Positions 38,939 through 48,964 are shown, counted from the stretch's first letter. The stretch: 64,000 nt of DNA from Salifodinibacter halophilus (GCA_012999515.1 JABEEB010000001.1:1488001-1552000), one strand, 5' to 3'. Notes: generated by a model not told the origin, from the sequence alone. Numbers and translations are program-made.

Positions 38939-39382
38939 CTAAGCCGCGCCGTCGGCGCGCATAAGTGCGGCTAGCGCCAACTCGTAACCGTGGGCACCGA
39001 ATCCAGCGACGGTGCCAAGCGCAATGTCCGAAAAGTACGAATGTTGGCGGAACGGCTCGCGCGCGGCGATATTTGACAGATGAATTTCCACAAACGGCAG
39101 CCCCGTCGCAATCATCGCGTCGCGCAGCGCCACGCTGGTATGAGTGAACCCGCCGGGATTCAACAAGATGCCGTCACAGTGCTCGTGTCCAGCGGCCTGC
39201 ACACGGTCAATCAACGCACCTTCGCCGTTGGTCTGAAAAGTATCGAGTTCGTGGCCAGCGTCTTGCGCAAGCACGGCCAATCGCGACTCGATCGCAGCCA
39301 GCGTGTCGCGGCCATAATGGGCCGACTCGCGCTGCCCGAGCAGATTTAAATTCGGCCCGTTGACAAGCAGATATCGCGCCAA
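38939..39382 (-). CDS. aroQ: 3-dehydroquinate dehydratase, type II
   Basis: Third step of the shikimate pathway. 147 residues if it starts at TTG 39382, matching the family N-terminus ([18 protein letters not shown]); the longer frame to 39427 matches nothing. Catalytic Tyr is in the region after GQRESAHYG, and [17 protein letters not shown] and [23 protein letters not shown] are typical. 23 nt before accB, the common aroQ-accBC order. Confidence 0.95.
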   Translation of the reverse strand: MARYLLVNGPNLNLLGQRESAHYGRDTLAAIESRLAVLAQDAGHELDTFQTNGEGALIDRVQAAGHEHCDGILLNPGGFTHTSVALRDAMIATGLPFVEIHLSNIAAREPFRQHSYFSDIALGTVAGFGAHGYELALAALMRADGAA

Positions 39383-39921
39383 ACCGCATCCGTTCGTAAA
39401 ACCGCTGTAATAGTATGCCTCAGCCAAGCTGTTACAGCAATAAGTTGACCCCGGATCGACGACATTCGCGCCTATTTCGAAACTTTTCCGGCAAAAATAC
39501 TTTGACGACGCGCCCGGGCACGTCGTTTTAGGCTGCCTCGAACCGAGCGAGCACTAAGCGAGTCTACTCGAGCGCGTGTGCGCGAACCCCACCGGCACCC
39601 GCTCCAAACGGATGGACGACATATTGTGATGGCTTACGCTTCTACGCGTGCGGCGCTTGGCTACCAAAGCGATAACATGGCGACTACGCATCCAAGGATC
39701 GCACACGCCGATAGCCTTACAAAGGCCACATGCGGCGTACCGATACAGCCGCCGATGTGCCAGCAAGATAAACAAACCTGTCAAACCGCAACGATTTGAT
39801 TACAAAATCATAAACCCGCGAGACGTTGAAACAGCGACTCGGTGGGCGACAGCGCGGCGGCTACAACCGCCCCGTTGCTTCGACAGATGGCAACCATAGC
39901 CCGACCAAAGGCAGGCTCCGT
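39383..39921. other. intergenic region between aroQ and cutA
   Basis: A 539-nt stretch without a supportable gene; short open frames (for example 39578-39799, plus) lack family resemblance or ribosome sites. The aroQ promoter must lie in its first part. It holds the inverted repeat GCTGTAA (39404-39410) / TTACAGC (39432-39438), about 22-56 nt before the aroQ start. Otherwise I see nothing. Confidence 0.5.
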
Positions 39922-40266
39922 TTAAGCCTCGGTTGTTTCGATCAGCCAGCCCAGATAATCGGGCAGCCCATCAACAATCGGCACCGCAACGATTTCCGGC
40001 ACATCGTCCGGATGGGATTCGGTCACGCGAGTACGCAGTGCTTCCAACCGAGTGTGCTGAGTTTTGATCAGCAAAAGGACTTCCTGGGCGGTTTCGACCT
40101 GACCTTGCCAGCGATAAACCGATCTGATCCCCGGCACGATATTGACGCAAGCCGCTTCACCGGCTTCGACCAGCCCATTGGCGATCGACTCGGCAGTCGC
40201 CGTATCAGGACAGGTGACATAAATGATAATCGGGTGGTAGCGGCCGCCAGATTCGGCATCGCTCAT
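39922..40266 (-). CDS. cutA: divalent cation tolerance protein CutA
   Basis: Small trimeric CutA1-family protein, 114 residues, with IIIYVTCPDTATAESIANGLVEAGEAACVNIVPGI, YRWQGQVETAQEVLLLIKT and SHPDDVPEIVAVPI. ATG 40266 is preceded by GGAGGAA, an almost ideal ribosome site, so earlier frame extension is ignored. Associated with metal tolerance; molecular role not settled. Confidence 0.95.
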   Translation of the reverse strand: MSDAESGGRYHPIIIYVTCPDTATAESIANGLVEAGEAACVNIVPGIRSVYRWQGQVETAQEVLLLIKTQHTRLEALRTRVTESHPDDVPEIVAVPIVDGLPDYLGWLIETTEA

Positions 40267-40426
40267 TTTGTTTCCTCCGCATAAGGTACCGGACGAAGCA
40301 TCACCGTCGTTCCCGGCCATGATTTGTCGCTCGAGAGAATACCAGCTGCGCGCATCCTCGCAGCTCAATAGTTTAACGCCGCTTAAAGTTAAAATATCCA
40401 GTTATTTAGAAAAATCGAAACTCGGT

Positions 40427-40437
40427 GCTACGCTTAA
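40427..40437 (+). promoter_or_regulatory. SigmaS-type -10 element upstream of the peroxiredoxin
   Basis: GCTACGCTTAA matches the extended -10 pattern KCTAYRCTTAA described for stationary-phase (RpoS) promoters at every position. Predicted start near 40441, leaving a short leader with AAGGAG at 40457-40462. No strong -35 is visible, as is usual for this class. Confidence 0.5.
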
Positions 40438-40468
40438 ACAATGAGGCAGTTTGCATAAGGAGTTCTTC

Positions 40469-41104
40469 ATGGGTCTACGACTGGGCGACACAGCCCCTAA
40501 TTTCACGGCAGAAACCACGGAAGGCACCATCGACTTCCACACATGGCTGGGCGATGGCTGGGGGGTGCTGATGTCCCACCCCGCGGATTTCACGCCCGTG
40601 TGCACAACCGAGCTCGGCACCGTCGGCGGCTTGGACTCGGAATTCGCCAAACGCAACGCCAAGGCGATCGTGGTCTCGGTGGATTCGGTCGATGATCACT
40701 ACAAGTGGTCACAGGATATCGCCGAAACGCAACGAAGCGGGGTCACATTCCCGATTATCGGCGATCCCGAGCGCAAGGTATCCGAGCTCTACGACATGAT
40801 CCACCCGAATGAGGGCGACACGTCGACGGTACGATCGGTGTTCGTGATCGATCCGAATAAAAAGATCCGCATGACGCTGACCTACCCCAAGTCAGCCGGG
40901 CGCAACTTTGCCGAAATCCTGCGCGTGATCGACTCTCTACAGCTGACGGATAACTACAAAGTGACCACGCCGGCCGATTGGCAAAACGGCGACGATGTGA
41001 TCGTCCTGCCGAGCCTATCCAATGACGAAGCGGAAAAGCTCTTCCCGGCCGGCTTCACCGAGTTAAAGCCCTATCTACGCATGACCAAACAGCCGAATCT
41101 CTAA
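40469..41104 (+). CDS. 1-Cys peroxiredoxin (Prx6/AhpC-TSA family)
   Basis: Protein of 211 residues. The peroxidatic Cys is C45 in [14 protein letters not shown], and it is the only Cys in the protein, so no resolving Cys exists. The C-terminal extension with [22 protein letters not shown] is the Prx6-type dimer domain. Reduces peroxides with an unknown electron donor. ATG 40469 has AAGGAG seven bases upstream; an upstream in-frame TTG is less likely. Single gene closed by a terminator. Confidence 0.95.
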   Translation: MGLRLGDTAPNFTAETTEGTIDFHTWLGDGWGVLMSHPADFTPVCTTELGTVGGLDSEFAKRNAKAIVVSVDSVDDHYKWSQDIAETQRSGVTFPIIGDPERKVSELYDMIHPNEGDTSTVRSVFVIDPNKKIRMTLTYPKSAGRNFAEILRVIDSLQLTDNYKVTTPADWQNGDDVIVLPSLSNDEAEKLFPAGFTELKPYLRMTKQPNL

Positions 41105-41127
41105 CACCTCGGCCAACCATAGAACTC

Positions 41128-41158
41128 AAAAGGCGCGGCCAGGGGTCGCGCCTTTTTT
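41128..41158 (+). terminator. intrinsic terminator after the peroxiredoxin gene
   Basis: AGGCGCGGCC (41131-41140) pairs with GGTCGCGCCT (41144-41153), one G-T wobble, 3-nt loop, followed by a T-run to 41158 and preceded by As. A classic Rho-independent terminator, lying just before the ilvD promoter region. Confidence 0.9.
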
Positions 41159-41210
41159 GTGTATGGCGCAACGAAGCGGTCATAATACGGCTTCAGCGAC
41201 CGGAGCGAGC

Positions 41211-42905
41211 ATGACCGACCAGACAACCAACAAACGCCGCAGCGCCACCATAACCGAAGGCACAGCACGCGCGCCGAACCGCGCCATGCTGCGCGCCATG
41301 GGCTACACCGACGCCGACCTGACCAAGCCCATCGTCGGCATCGCCAACGGCTACTCCACGGTCACGCCCTGCAATATGGGCCTAAACGCTCTGGCTGAAC
41401 GCGCCGAAACCGCGTTCGAGGACAGCGGCGCCAAGTCACAAGTCTTCGGCACGGTCACCGTCTCGGACGGCATCTCCATGGGCACGACGGGGATGAAGTA
41501 CTCGCTGGTCTCGCGCGAAGTCATCGCCGACGCGGTGGAAACCGCGGTCCAAGCCGAATCAATGGACGGCGTCCTAGCACTCGGCGGCTGCGACAAGAAC
41601 ATGCCGGGCGCGATGATCGGTATCGCACGCATGAATGTGCCGGCAATATTCGTCTATGGCGGCACGATCAAGCCTGGCCATCTGGACGGCGAGGACTTGA
41701 CCCTCGTCTCGGCATTCGAAGCTGTCGGCCAACGCGTTGCCGGCACGATCGACGACGCTCGCCTCAAGAAGGTCGAATGCAACGCCTGCCCGGGCATCGG
41801 CTCCTGTGGCGGCATGTTTACCGCCAATACCATGTCGAGCACATTCGAAGCGATGGGCATGAGCCTGCCCTATTCGTCGACCATGGCCGCGGAAGACGCC
41901 GAGAAAGCCGAGAACACAGCCGCCTCGGCACAAGCGCTGTTAACCGCCATCGAAAAAGGCATCCGCCCGCGTGATCTGCTGACCTTCAAAGCCTTCGAGA
42001 ACGCCATCACGCTGGTCATGGCCGTGGGCGGCTCCACCAACGCGGTGCTCCACCTGCTCGCGATCGCACACGCAGCGGGCGTCGATCTATCGATTGACGA
42101 TTTTGAACGCATCCGCGGCAAGGTCCCGGTTTTCTGCGATCTGAAACCCTCGGGCCGCCATGTCGTCACCGAACTGCACGCCGCCGGCGGCATCCCGCAG
42201 GTGTTGAAGATGCTCTACAACGCTGGATTGCTGCATGGCGACTGCCCGACGATCACCGGTGCCACGCTGGCCGAGACCCTGGCCGACGTGCCGGACGAAC
42301 CGCCGTCCGGGCAAACGGTGATTCACCCGATCGACAAACCGCTCTATGCCTCCGGGCACCTGGCGATCCTCAAGGGTAACCTCGCCACCGAAGGCGCCGT
42401 AGCCAAGATTACGGGCATCAAGGAACCGTCGATAACCGGCCCAGCACGGGTGTTCGATTCGGAAGAAGATGCCATGTCGGCCATCGTCGGCGAGCAAGTC
42501 GGCGCCGGCGATGTCGTGGTCCTTCGCTACGAAGGCCCCAAGGGCGGCCCCGGTATGCGCGAAATGCTCTCACCGACCTCGGCCATCGTCGGCCGGGGCC
42601 TTAGTGACAAAGTCGGACTGATTACCGACGGTCGCTTCTCTGGCGGCACTTACGGCATGGTCGTCGGCCATGTCGCACCGGAAGCTGCAGCCGGCGGCGA
42701 TATCGCACTCGTCGAGGACGGTGACACCATCACCATCGACGCCCACCAACGATTGCTACAACTGGCGGTCGACGACGAAACGTTGGCGCGCCGGCGTGCC
42801 GCATGGCAGAACCGTCCCGGCAACGCGACGCGCGGCGTGCTCGGCAAATACGCCAAGCTGGTCGGTTCGGCGGCGAGCGGTGCTGTCACCGACGACGCCG
42901 ATTGA
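41211..42905 (+). CDS. ilvD: dihydroxy-acid dehydratase
   Basis: Protein of 564 residues for valine, isoleucine and pantothenate synthesis. Fe-S ligands sit in GGCDKNMPG and [38 protein letters not shown] marks the C-terminal barrel. ATG 41211 has GGAGCGAG upstream and fits the family N-terminus ([23 protein letters not shown]); a TTG 54 nt earlier is discarded. CATAAT at 41181 may be a -10. Confidence 0.97.
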   Translation: MTDQTTNKRRSATITEGTARAPNRAMLRAMGYTDADLTKPIVGIANGYSTVTPCNMGLNALAERAETAFEDSGAKSQVFGTVTVSDGISMGTTGMKYSLVSREVIADAVETAVQAESMDGVLALGGCDKNMPGAMIGIARMNVPAIFVYGGTIKPGHLDGEDLTLVSAFEAVGQRVAGTIDDARLKKVECNACPGIGSCGGMFTANTMSSTFEAMGMSLPYSSTMAAEDAEKAENTAASAQALLTAIEKGIRPRDLLTFKAFENAITLVMAVGGSTNAVLHLLAIAHAAGVDLSIDDFERIRGKVPVFCDLKPSGRHVVTELHAAGGIPQVLKMLYNAGLLHGDCPTITGATLAETLADVPDEPPSGQTVIHPIDKPLYASGHLAILKGNLATEGAVAKITGIKEPSITGPARVFDSEEDAMSAIVGEQVGAGDVVVLRYEGPKGGPGMREMLSPTSAIVGRGLSDKVGLITDGRFSGGTYGMVVGHVAPEAAAGGDIALVEDGDTITIDAHQRLLQLAVDDETLARRRAAWQNRPGNATRGVLGKYAKLVGSAASGAVTDDAD

Positions 42906-42941
42906 CCCCGCTTAATACCGCCCTAAACGGCCACCGGGAAT

Positions 42942-42961
42942 AAGCGATCGCGCCGCTTTTT
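42942..42961 (+). terminator. weak terminator after ilvD
   Basis: AAGCG and CGCTT can pair around a 7-nt loop, followed by TTTT. The stem is short (5 bp), so this is tentative. It directly adjoins a long perfect hairpin. Confidence 0.35.
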
Positions 42962-42997
42962 GACTGACCACGCGCTCTCCGAGCGCGTGGTCAGTCA
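42961..42997. repeat. 17-bp perfect hairpin between ilvD and a convergent gene
   Basis: TGACTGACCACGCGCTC (42961-42977) is the exact reverse complement of 42981-42997, with a 3-nt loop TCC. On neither strand is the stem followed by a T-run. Possible bidirectional block to transcription or mRNA 3' end stabiliser. Confidence 0.7.
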
Positions 42998-43016
42998 TAC
43001 ATGCGATCTCGAGGCG

Positions 43017-43490
43017 TTACGAGCGATCGGCAAAACGATCGATGGTGCGCGCAGCCTGTTCGCGTAGCGACGGCTCGACCGCACGAAACAGCGCACCGCG
43101 CAGCCCCGGGCTAGCGGCTACGACCACGCCGGCCGCCAGCGCCGCCACCATCACGCCACCAGTATGGTCGCGCGTCCAGTCGACAGCCATGTCACCGAGC
43201 GCCGAACGATCCCGATCCTCATCCGAGCGGGCATCAGAGCCGTCGGCAGACGGTGCCGCACTATTGATGCGCGGCCGCACCGCTCGATATACGAGGCCGC
43301 CGACAACCGCTACCATCAGCAGCAGCGTCGCGCCGGCAATCGCAATCGCGCCCGGCTGCCCGATCAGCGGGGCGAGCGCAAGATAGAGGGCACCAATAAG
43401 CGCTAACACGGCCGCTGTTGCCAGCAGCATCAACATCCAGAACAGCATGTTGACGGCCAACGCACCGACCGCTTTGGCGCGCAAATTCAT
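43017..43490 (-). CDS. phage-holin-like membrane protein (Holin-X / DUF1469 type)
   Basis: Protein of 157 residues with two adjacent transmembrane helices (about 10-40 and 46-70), a charged acidic linker, then a weakly hydrophobic stretch TGGVMVAALAAGVVVAASPGLRGALF. This fits the holin-X/YqjE-type family found beside DUF883 proteins. The DUF883 gene is 4 nt upstream, so they form a pair. Despite the name, no phage genes are nearby; a stress-related envelope role is likelier. Confidence 0.65.
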   Translation of the reverse strand: MNLRAKAVGALAVNMLFWMLMLLATAAVLALIGALYLALAPLIGQPGAIAIAGATLLLMVAVVGGLVYRAVRPRINSAAPSADGSDARSDEDRDRSALGDMAVDWTRDHTGGVMVAALAAGVVVAASPGLRGALFRAVEPSLREQAARTIDRFADRS

Positions 43491-43494
43491 GGCG

Positions 43495-43761
43495 TCAGCG
43501 CTTTAGCAGAGCACCGATCAACAGACCGGCGCCGAAAGCGGTGGCAATACTCGTGTACGGGCGCGCCTCGATCTCGGCACCGACCTCCTGCGAACGCTTG
43601 CGAACTTCCTCGCTGAACTCGCCGGTTTTGCTGCGGACGGCATCGGCACCCGAACGCGCCTGTTCTTCGCTGATTTTGCGGACATCCGAAGTCAACGTTT
43701 GGAAATCGTTGCGGAGCGATTCAAGGTCATTTTTTAGCGTTTCAGTTTCATTTTCGGCCAT
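43495..43761 (-). CDS. DUF883 (ElaB/YqjD-type) membrane-anchored protein
   Basis: Protein of 88 residues: a long charged amphipathic helix (TLKNDLESLRNDFQTLTSDVRKISEEQ) and a C-terminal anchor helix ending FGAGLLIGALLKR after RPYTSIATA. E. coli relatives YqjD and ElaB are stationary-phase ribosome-associated membrane proteins. ATG 43761 with AGGTGG upstream is preferred to GTG 43770. Confidence 0.85.
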   Translation of the reverse strand: MAENETETLKNDLESLRNDFQTLTSDVRKISEEQARSGADAVRSKTGEFSEEVRKRSQEVGAEIEARPYTSIATAFGAGLLIGALLKR

Positions 43762-43799
43762 GGCGACCACCTAACGTTGCCAGTTGCGTTTGAATCGTA

Positions 43800-44615
43800 T
43801 CATTTCGCGACTGAAGCGGCGGCATGCCGTTCTTTTAGCCCAAAAAATCGCTCAGCCGTTGCAGTTGTCGCACTCGCCAGTGCCGACACCGACTCACCGC
43901 GCGCGACGGCTGCCGCCCTGGCAACCTCGGGCAGAAACGACGGCTCGTTGCGTCGTGTCGCCGGTTTGGAATCAAGACTTCGCGGCAACAGAAACGGACA
44001 GTCGGTTTCGATCATCAGGCGATCACTCGGGATCTCCGGCAACAGCCGGGCGACCGACTGGCCACGGCGCTCGTCGCAGATCCAGCCGGTGATGCCGATG
44101 TGGCAACCAAGTTCGAGATAAGTCTCGAGTGCGTCGCGGTCGCCGGTAAAACAATGCACGACCGCGGCCGGCAAGTCGTCGATCGTGTTTTTCAGAATGG
44201 CGGCAAAGTCAGCATGTGCCTCACGCTGATGCAGGAACACCGGCAACTGATGGCGACGCGCAATATCGAGTTGAGCCTCGAACGCCGTGGCCTGTGCATC
44301 CCTTGGCGATAGATCGCGGAAATAATCCAGACCGGCTTCACCGACCGCTGCAATATCGCCAGCGCCGGCTGCGTCGGCGATCTGCTCGGCGAGTGCGTCG
44401 TCCCATGACTCGGCGTGGTGCGGATGCAAACCAGCGGTCGCTGCCAGATCGTTCTCGGTGCGCGCGAGTTCTACGGCAGATGCGTTGCTCGCATGGTCAC
44501 TGCCCGTCACGACCATCGCGTGGACGCCAGCCGCGTGCGCTCGCTGGCGTACATCTTGGCGATCAGCGTCAAAACTCTCGTGGGCCAGATTGGCGCCGAT
44601 GTCGACTAGCGTCAT
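43800..44615 (-). CDS. tatD: TatD family metal-dependent hydrolase
   Basis: Protein of 271 residues. The N-terminus MTLVDIGANLAHESFD lacks the usual HxH, as in E. coli TatD itself. Metal and active-site motifs: GEAGLDYFRD, FLHQREAHADF, VVHCFTGD and IETDCPFLLP. A metal-dependent 3'-5' exonuclease/deoxyribonuclease in known members. ATG 44615 is the family-like start. Confidence 0.94.
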   Translation of the reverse strand: MTLVDIGANLAHESFDADRQDVRQRAHAAGVHAMVVTGSDHASNASAVELARTENDLAATAGLHPHHAESWDDALAEQIADAAGAGDIAAVGEAGLDYFRDLSPRDAQATAFEAQLDIARRHQLPVFLHQREAHADFAAILKNTIDDLPAAVVHCFTGDRDALETYLELGCHIGITGWICDERRGQSVARLLPEIPSDRLMIETDCPFLLPRSLDSKPATRRNEPSFLPEVARAAAVARGESVSALASATTATAERFFGLKERHAAASVAK

Positions 44616-44731
44616 AGGCAAAATCCCGGGTTGATAATCGCGCCACAGTCTAGCCGATCGCGGCGACACCATGGCCGTTCAATACGTGTGGTTTTGCTAT
44701 CATTTCCCAACCCTTCAATCTCCCAACTTTC

Positions 44732-45403
44732 ATGCGTCGTAGCCCAATACCGCGCGTTGCTATCGCGTTCCTGCTCGTGATCGTCACTGGCGTGGCCAGC
44801 GCCGCAACACGCTATGTCAGCGACCAATTATCGGTGAACCTGCGGCGCGGCCCGGGCACCGGTTACAACATTAAGAAACTCATAGACGCCGGCGACAAGC
44901 TAACCACACTCTCGAAATCCGATGGTTGGACCAAGATCCGGACAGCCAGCGGCACCACCGGCTACGTGCTGACCCGGCAACTGTCGGACAAACCAGCCGC
45001 CACCACGCGTCTGGACAAATATCGGCAGCAGAATAAGAAACTGCGTAAACAAAACAAATCGCTGAGCACCAACGCGGGCAGTGCTAAGAAAAAGATTGCC
45101 AAACTGCAGAAACAGAACAAGCAACTGACCAGCCAGAAAAAAACGATCAGTCAGAAGCTTGAAAAATTGCGTGAAACCTCCGCCGACGCCGTGCGCATTA
45201 ACAAACAGAATAAGAAATACCACAAGAAAGTGATGTCGCTGGAGTCGACGGTCGAGCGTTTGAAACACGAAAACGAGGCGCTCGAAAGCCGGCGTGAAGG
45301 CATGAAAATCGGCGCGCTCATCCTGTTCGTGGGGATCGTGGTCGGCCTATTGCTTTCCCTGATGCGCCGGCGTCGTTCCGGTAGTTGGAGCGACTCGCTA
45401 TGA
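44732..45403 (+). CDS. SH3-domain, coiled-coil membrane protein (YgiM/TIGR04211-type)
   Basis: Protein of 223 residues: signal peptide to about 25, a bacterial SH3 domain (TRYVSDQLSVNLRRGPGTGYN... GWTKIRTASGTTGYVLTRQL), a long basic coiled coil from about 90 to 190, and a C-terminal membrane helix ALILFVGIVVGLLLSLM followed by RRRR. The order matches TIGR04211 proteins. It probably spans the periplasm from an inner-membrane anchor; function unknown. Confidence 0.9.
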   Translation: MRRSPIPRVAIAFLLVIVTGVASAATRYVSDQLSVNLRRGPGTGYNIKKLIDAGDKLTTLSKSDGWTKIRTASGTTGYVLTRQLSDKPAATTRLDKYRQQNKKLRKQNKSLSTNAGSAKKKIAKLQKQNKQLTSQKKTISQKLEKLRETSADAVRINKQNKKYHKKVMSLESTVERLKHENEALESRREGMKIGALILFVGIVVGLLLSLMRRRRSGSWSDSL

Positions 45404-45430
45404 TCGGCCCACTCGACACGCTGTAACGTT

Positions 45431-46087
45431 ATGCAGGCGGACGAATTACATTGGCCAGCCGCGGGCGAACACGCACGCGGCACGATCGACGGCCCAGCAG
45501 GCGCGCTGGAAACCGCCATAGCCATGCCGAAAACGAGCGCGCGCGGACTCGTGCTTGTGGCTCACCCGCATCCGCAGCAAGGCGGCACGCTGGATAACAA
45601 AGTCACCTACATGACTGCGCGCGCCATGGTCGAGTCCGGCTTTGCTGCAATCCGGGTCAACTACCGCGGTGTGGGCCAAAGCGAAGGCGGCTACGACGCT
45701 GGCCAAGGCGAGTTCGACGATCTGCGCGTGGCGCGGCAATGGGCGCTCCAACAATCCGGGCTCCCGTATGCCGGAGTCGCAGGCTTTTCATTCGGCGCCT
45801 GGCTGGCGCTGTGCCTAGCCGTATCAGACGGCGCACGGGCGCTTCTGACTATCGGTCTGCCGGTGGAATATTTCGAAAACAACCTGCCACGAGCCGATAC
45901 GGCATGGCGCGCCCTTTTCGGCGACGCTGACGACGTCATCGACGTCGATCGCGCCATACATGCCGTCCAGGCCCTACAGCCGCCGGTCGACACACAGATA
46001 ATGAGCGGCGCCGGCCATTTCCTGCACGGCCGTCTCAGCGAGCTTCGCCGTCTGGCCGGGGACCATTTCGACGCCCACGGCGACTAA
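45431..46087 (+). CDS. alpha/beta hydrolase
   Basis: Protein of 218 residues of the COG2945-like group. VAHPHPQQGGTLDNKVTYMTARA is a typical signature, RVNYRGVGQSEG the oxyanion region, nucleophile Ser in AGFSFGAWLALCL, and the likely catalytic His in GAGHFLHGRL. Substrate unknown. 27 nt after the SH3 gene and 12 nt before the TerB-like gene. Confidence 0.88.
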   Translation: MQADELHWPAAGEHARGTIDGPAGALETAIAMPKTSARGLVLVAHPHPQQGGTLDNKVTYMTARAMVESGFAAIRVNYRGVGQSEGGYDAGQGEFDDLRVARQWALQQSGLPYAGVAGFSFGAWLALCLAVSDGARALLTIGLPVEYFENNLPRADTAWRALFGDADDVIDVDRAIHAVQALQPPVDTQIMSGAGHFLHGRLSELRRLAGDHFDAHGD

Positions 46088-46099
46088 ACCGCCATCGCC

Positions 46100-46546
46100 A
46101 TGAATCTTTTCAACCAGCTGAAAACCGCGTTGGCGCCGACCGAGACAGCCGAGCGCGACCCGGAACACGCCCAGCGCATCGCCGCTGCGGTATTGATGCT
46201 CGAGATAGCGCATGCGGATCACGTGCACGCCGACGTCGAATACCAAACCATCCGCACCGAGCTCGAAAACGGTTTCGCCCTAGACGCCGCGGGCGCCGAC
46301 GAGCTGCTTGAGGCTGCCCGACCGCAGTCCGACGACAACGTGTCACTTTATACGTATTTAAAAACGCTCAACAGCGGGCTTAACGCGACCGAGAAGCGCG
46401 AAGTCATCGAGATGTTGTGGCGCGTCGCGTATGCCGACCGTGAAATCGCCGCTGACGAAGAAGCGCTGCTGCGGCGACTCGCCGATATGCTTTATCTGCC
46501 GCACAGCGAGTTCATCCGCGCCAAACTGGCTGTGCTCGGCGACTAA
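46100..46546 (+). CDS. TerB-like (TerB/DjlA domain) protein
   Basis: Protein of 148 residues, all-helical, with paired acidic repeats: AAAVLMLEIAHADHVHADVEYQTI and EMLWRVAYADREIAADEEALLRRLADML. These are the two half-sites of the TerB/DjlA-type fold, thought to bind metal through its Asp/Glu residues. Role unknown; not linked here to a tellurite operon. Confidence 0.88.
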   Translation: MNLFNQLKTALAPTETAERDPEHAQRIAAAVLMLEIAHADHVHADVEYQTIRTELENGFALDAAGADELLEAARPQSDDNVSLYTYLKTLNSGLNATEKREVIEMLWRVAYADREIAADEEALLRRLADMLYLPHSEFIRAKLAVLGD

Positions 46547-46605
46547 CGCGCAACCCGATGCAGCAGGGGCACGTGCGCTGAATAAGCTTTGTAACGTACC
46601 AACGC

Positions 46606-47235
46606 CTACGCTGATTCGGCGAGTTGATAAAGCGCGATCTCGCCGAAAAGATTCGGCCACATCCGAATCAGCGCATTACTGCGGTGGGCATGATTGACCA
46701 CATGCCGACGCGCGATCGCGACGCCCTTTTCCACGCATAGTTGCTCGAAGTCACGCACCGTGCTCAGCCGGATGTTGGGCGACTCATACCAGCGATGCGG
46801 CAATGATTTCGACATCGGCATCAGACCAAAGGCCCCGAGCGACAGACGCGGACGCCAATGGCCAAAGTTAGGGAAGGTCACGATCGATGCCTGCCCGACA
46901 CGCAGCATCTCGTCCATCAGCCGATCCGGGCGCTGGACTTCCTGCAGCGCCGAGCTCATAACGACATAATCGAAACTCGCCGCCGAGAACTCGCCAAGGC
47001 CCTTGTCGAGGTCGAGCTGCAGCACGTTGACGCCGCGTTTAGCGCACTGGATAACGTTGTCGGCATTGATCTCCAAACCATAACCGACAACGTCCTTGGT
47101 CCCGGCGAGGTGTGCCAATAACGCGCCATCACCACAACCGAGATCGAGCACCCGTGCGCCTGGACGAATCCAGTCAGCAATGAGCGCGAGATCGGCGCGC
47201 AAACCATCCGGTGCCGGCGTCGTCTCCGTGTTCAT
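46606..47235 (-). CDS. metW: methionine biosynthesis protein MetW
   Basis: Protein of 209 residues with a SAM-type fold: [41 protein letters not shown] and [21 protein letters not shown]. Together with MetX it is needed for homoserine acylation in many proteobacteria. Start overlaps the metX stop by 4 nt. Confidence 0.95.
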   Translation of the reverse strand: MNTETTPAPDGLRADLALIADWIRPGARVLDLGCGDGALLAHLAGTKDVVGYGLEINADNVIQCAKRGVNVLQLDLDKGLGEFSAASFDYVVMSSALQEVQRPDRLMDEMLRVGQASIVTFPNFGHWRPRLSLGAFGLMPMSKSLPHRWYESPNIRLSTVRDFEQLCVEKGVAIARRHVVNHAHRSNALIRMWPNLFGEIALYQLAESA

Positions 47236-48377
47236 ATGCCTAACTCGTCAGCCGCGCGGCCGAGATAGGCCCGCAGCGTATCGATATAGTGCGGCATCGT
47301 CAGCAGGAAGTCGTCATGGCCCAGGTTGGAGGTGACTTCAGCGTAGGATACGTCTTTGCCGGCCTCGACCAACGCATCGACGATCTCGCGCGAGCGTGAC
47401 GGCGGAAAGCGCCAATCCGAGGTGAATGACAACACCATAAATCGCGCTGTCGCCGGCGCGAACGCTTCCGCCAGACCACCAGCCAGGTTATTAGCCGGGT
47501 CGAAATAATCCAACGCCTTGGTCATCAGCAGATATGTGTTGGCGTCGAAATTGTGGACAAACGACTCGCCCTGATAGCGCAGGTACGACTCCACCTGGAA
47601 TTCAACGTCGAAGCCGTAGCGCACCGCGTCGGCACGTAGGTCACGACCAAACTTGGCGCGCATTGCCTCGTCGGACAAATAGGTGATGTGGCCAAGCATG
47701 CGCGCCAACATCAAACCACGCCGCGGCACGGCATCGTGGTCGACGTAACGCCCACCATAAAACTCTGGATCGGTCACGATCGCCTGGCGCGCGATTTCGT
47801 TGAAGGCAATATTTTGAGCCGATAATCGCGGCGCGGCTGCAATCACCACGGCGTAGGCAATCCGATCCGGATAGTCGAACGACCATTGCATGACCTGCAT
47901 GCCGCCGAGGCTACCGCCAATCACCGCGGCCCATCGCTCGATGCCAAGCGCAGCGCGCAGCCGGTCCTGCACCCGCACCCAATCGCCAACCGTCACCACG
48001 GGGAAATCCGGCCCGTAGATGGCGCCAGTCTCGGGATTAACACTGGCCGGCCCAGTCGAGCTGCCGTAACAGCCGGGGTTGCCCGGACTGACAACGAAAA
48101 ACCGATTGGTGTCGATCATTTTGCCGGGACCGATGCACTTATCCCACCAGCCAGGTTTGGCGTCATCCTCGCTGTGGTAACCGGCCGCGTGGTGGTTGCC
48201 GGACAGCGCATGGCAGACCAACACGGCATTGGAATGATCGGCGTTCAATTCGCCGTAGGTTTCATACACCAGATCGAGACGCGCCAAGCTACTGCCACAG
48301 TCCAGCTCGAGCGGCTGCTCGATAGCCAGCGTCTGGGGCTCGACGTACCCTACGGCACCCGGTGTCGACTCACGCAT
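47232..48377 (-). CDS. metX: homoserine O-acyltransferase
   Basis: Protein of 381 residues, alpha/beta-hydrolase fold. [15 protein letters not shown], nucleophile Ser in [15 protein letters not shown] and catalytic His in NLGHDDFLL. Activates homoserine for methionine synthesis; in gammaproteobacteria MetX often uses succinyl-CoA, but the acyl donor cannot be settled by eye. Its ATG follows directly on the yggT stop. Confidence 0.95.
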   Translation of the reverse strand: MRESTPGAVGYVEPQTLAIEQPLELDCGSSLARLDLVYETYGELNADHSNAVLVCHALSGNHHAAGYHSEDDAKPGWWDKCIGPGKMIDTNRFFVVSPGNPGCYGSSTGPASVNPETGAIYGPDFPVVTVGDWVRVQDRLRAALGIERWAAVIGGSLGGMQVMQWSFDYPDRIAYAVVIAAAPRLSAQNIAFNEIARQAIVTDPEFYGGRYVDHDAVPRRGLMLARMLGHITYLSDEAMRAKFGRDLRADAVRYGFDVEFQVESYLRYQGESFVHNFDANTYLLMTKALDYFDPANNLAGGLAEAFAPATARFMVLSFTSDWRFPPSRSREIVDALVEAGKDVSYAEVTSNLGHDDFLLTMPHYIDTLRAYLGRAADELGI

Positions 48378-48962
48378 TCAGTGCAACGCACCTGGCAAGG
48401 GCAACAACATAGTAACGACCTGCAACACCAGGATGACCACCAACGGTGACAGATCGAAGCCGCCGAGCGGCGGCAGACGAGAGCGAACCGGTCGAAGCAA
48501 CGGTTCATTCAGAGTTCGCAAAAGTGCAGTGGCCGGCGAGTTCTGCTGCGGCGCCAGCCATGACATGAGCGCTTGGATGAGAATCGTCAAGGTGTATAGG
48601 TTACAGACCAACACGATCGTTTTGAAAGCCGCCCAAGCCAGCGCGACGGCGGGACGGAGCTGAGCGAAGTCGAGCGGCTGCCCTTGTGCCAACGTGTTCA
48701 GCACGAGAATCAGTTCGACATCTACATAGCAGATGATGACTGCCAATACCAGCGCTGGCACGTCGAGATCACTCCGGCGTGGAATTAGCGCGGCTACCCA
48801 GCGAACCGGTATGCGCGTGGCCTGCCAGACAAACTGCGACAACGGATTGTAGAAATTGGCCCGAACGAGTTGCAACAACACGCGCAGCAACACCACGATC
48901 GTATACAGCGACAGCAGCGTATCGCCCAGAAAAATCAGTGCATGCATTCCGTTATTGACCAC
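48378..48962 (-). CDS. yggT: YggT family membrane protein
   Basis: Protein of 194 residues made of two similar halves, each with two hydrophobic helices and the motif R.NFYNPLSQFVWQATRIPVR and RTLNEPLLRPVRSRLPPLGGFDLSPLV. Helps osmotic and potassium tolerance in E. coli. GTG 48962 is the longest start; ATG 48947 is equally possible. 2 nt after proC. Confidence 0.92.
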   Translation of the reverse strand: MVNNGMHALIFLGDTLLSLYTIVVLLRVLLQLVRANFYNPLSQFVWQATRIPVRWVAALIPRRSDLDVPALVLAVIICYVDVELILVLNTLAQGQPLDFAQLRPAVALAWAAFKTIVLVCNLYTLTILIQALMSWLAPQQNSPATALLRTLNEPLLRPVRSRLPPLGGFDLSPLVVILVLQVVTMLLPLPGALH

Positions 48963-48964
48963 AG

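Noticed and set aside
43017-43490. Prophage, suggested by the holin-like protein
   Set aside because: No other phage gene nearby; the protein is paired with a DUF883 stress-type gene.
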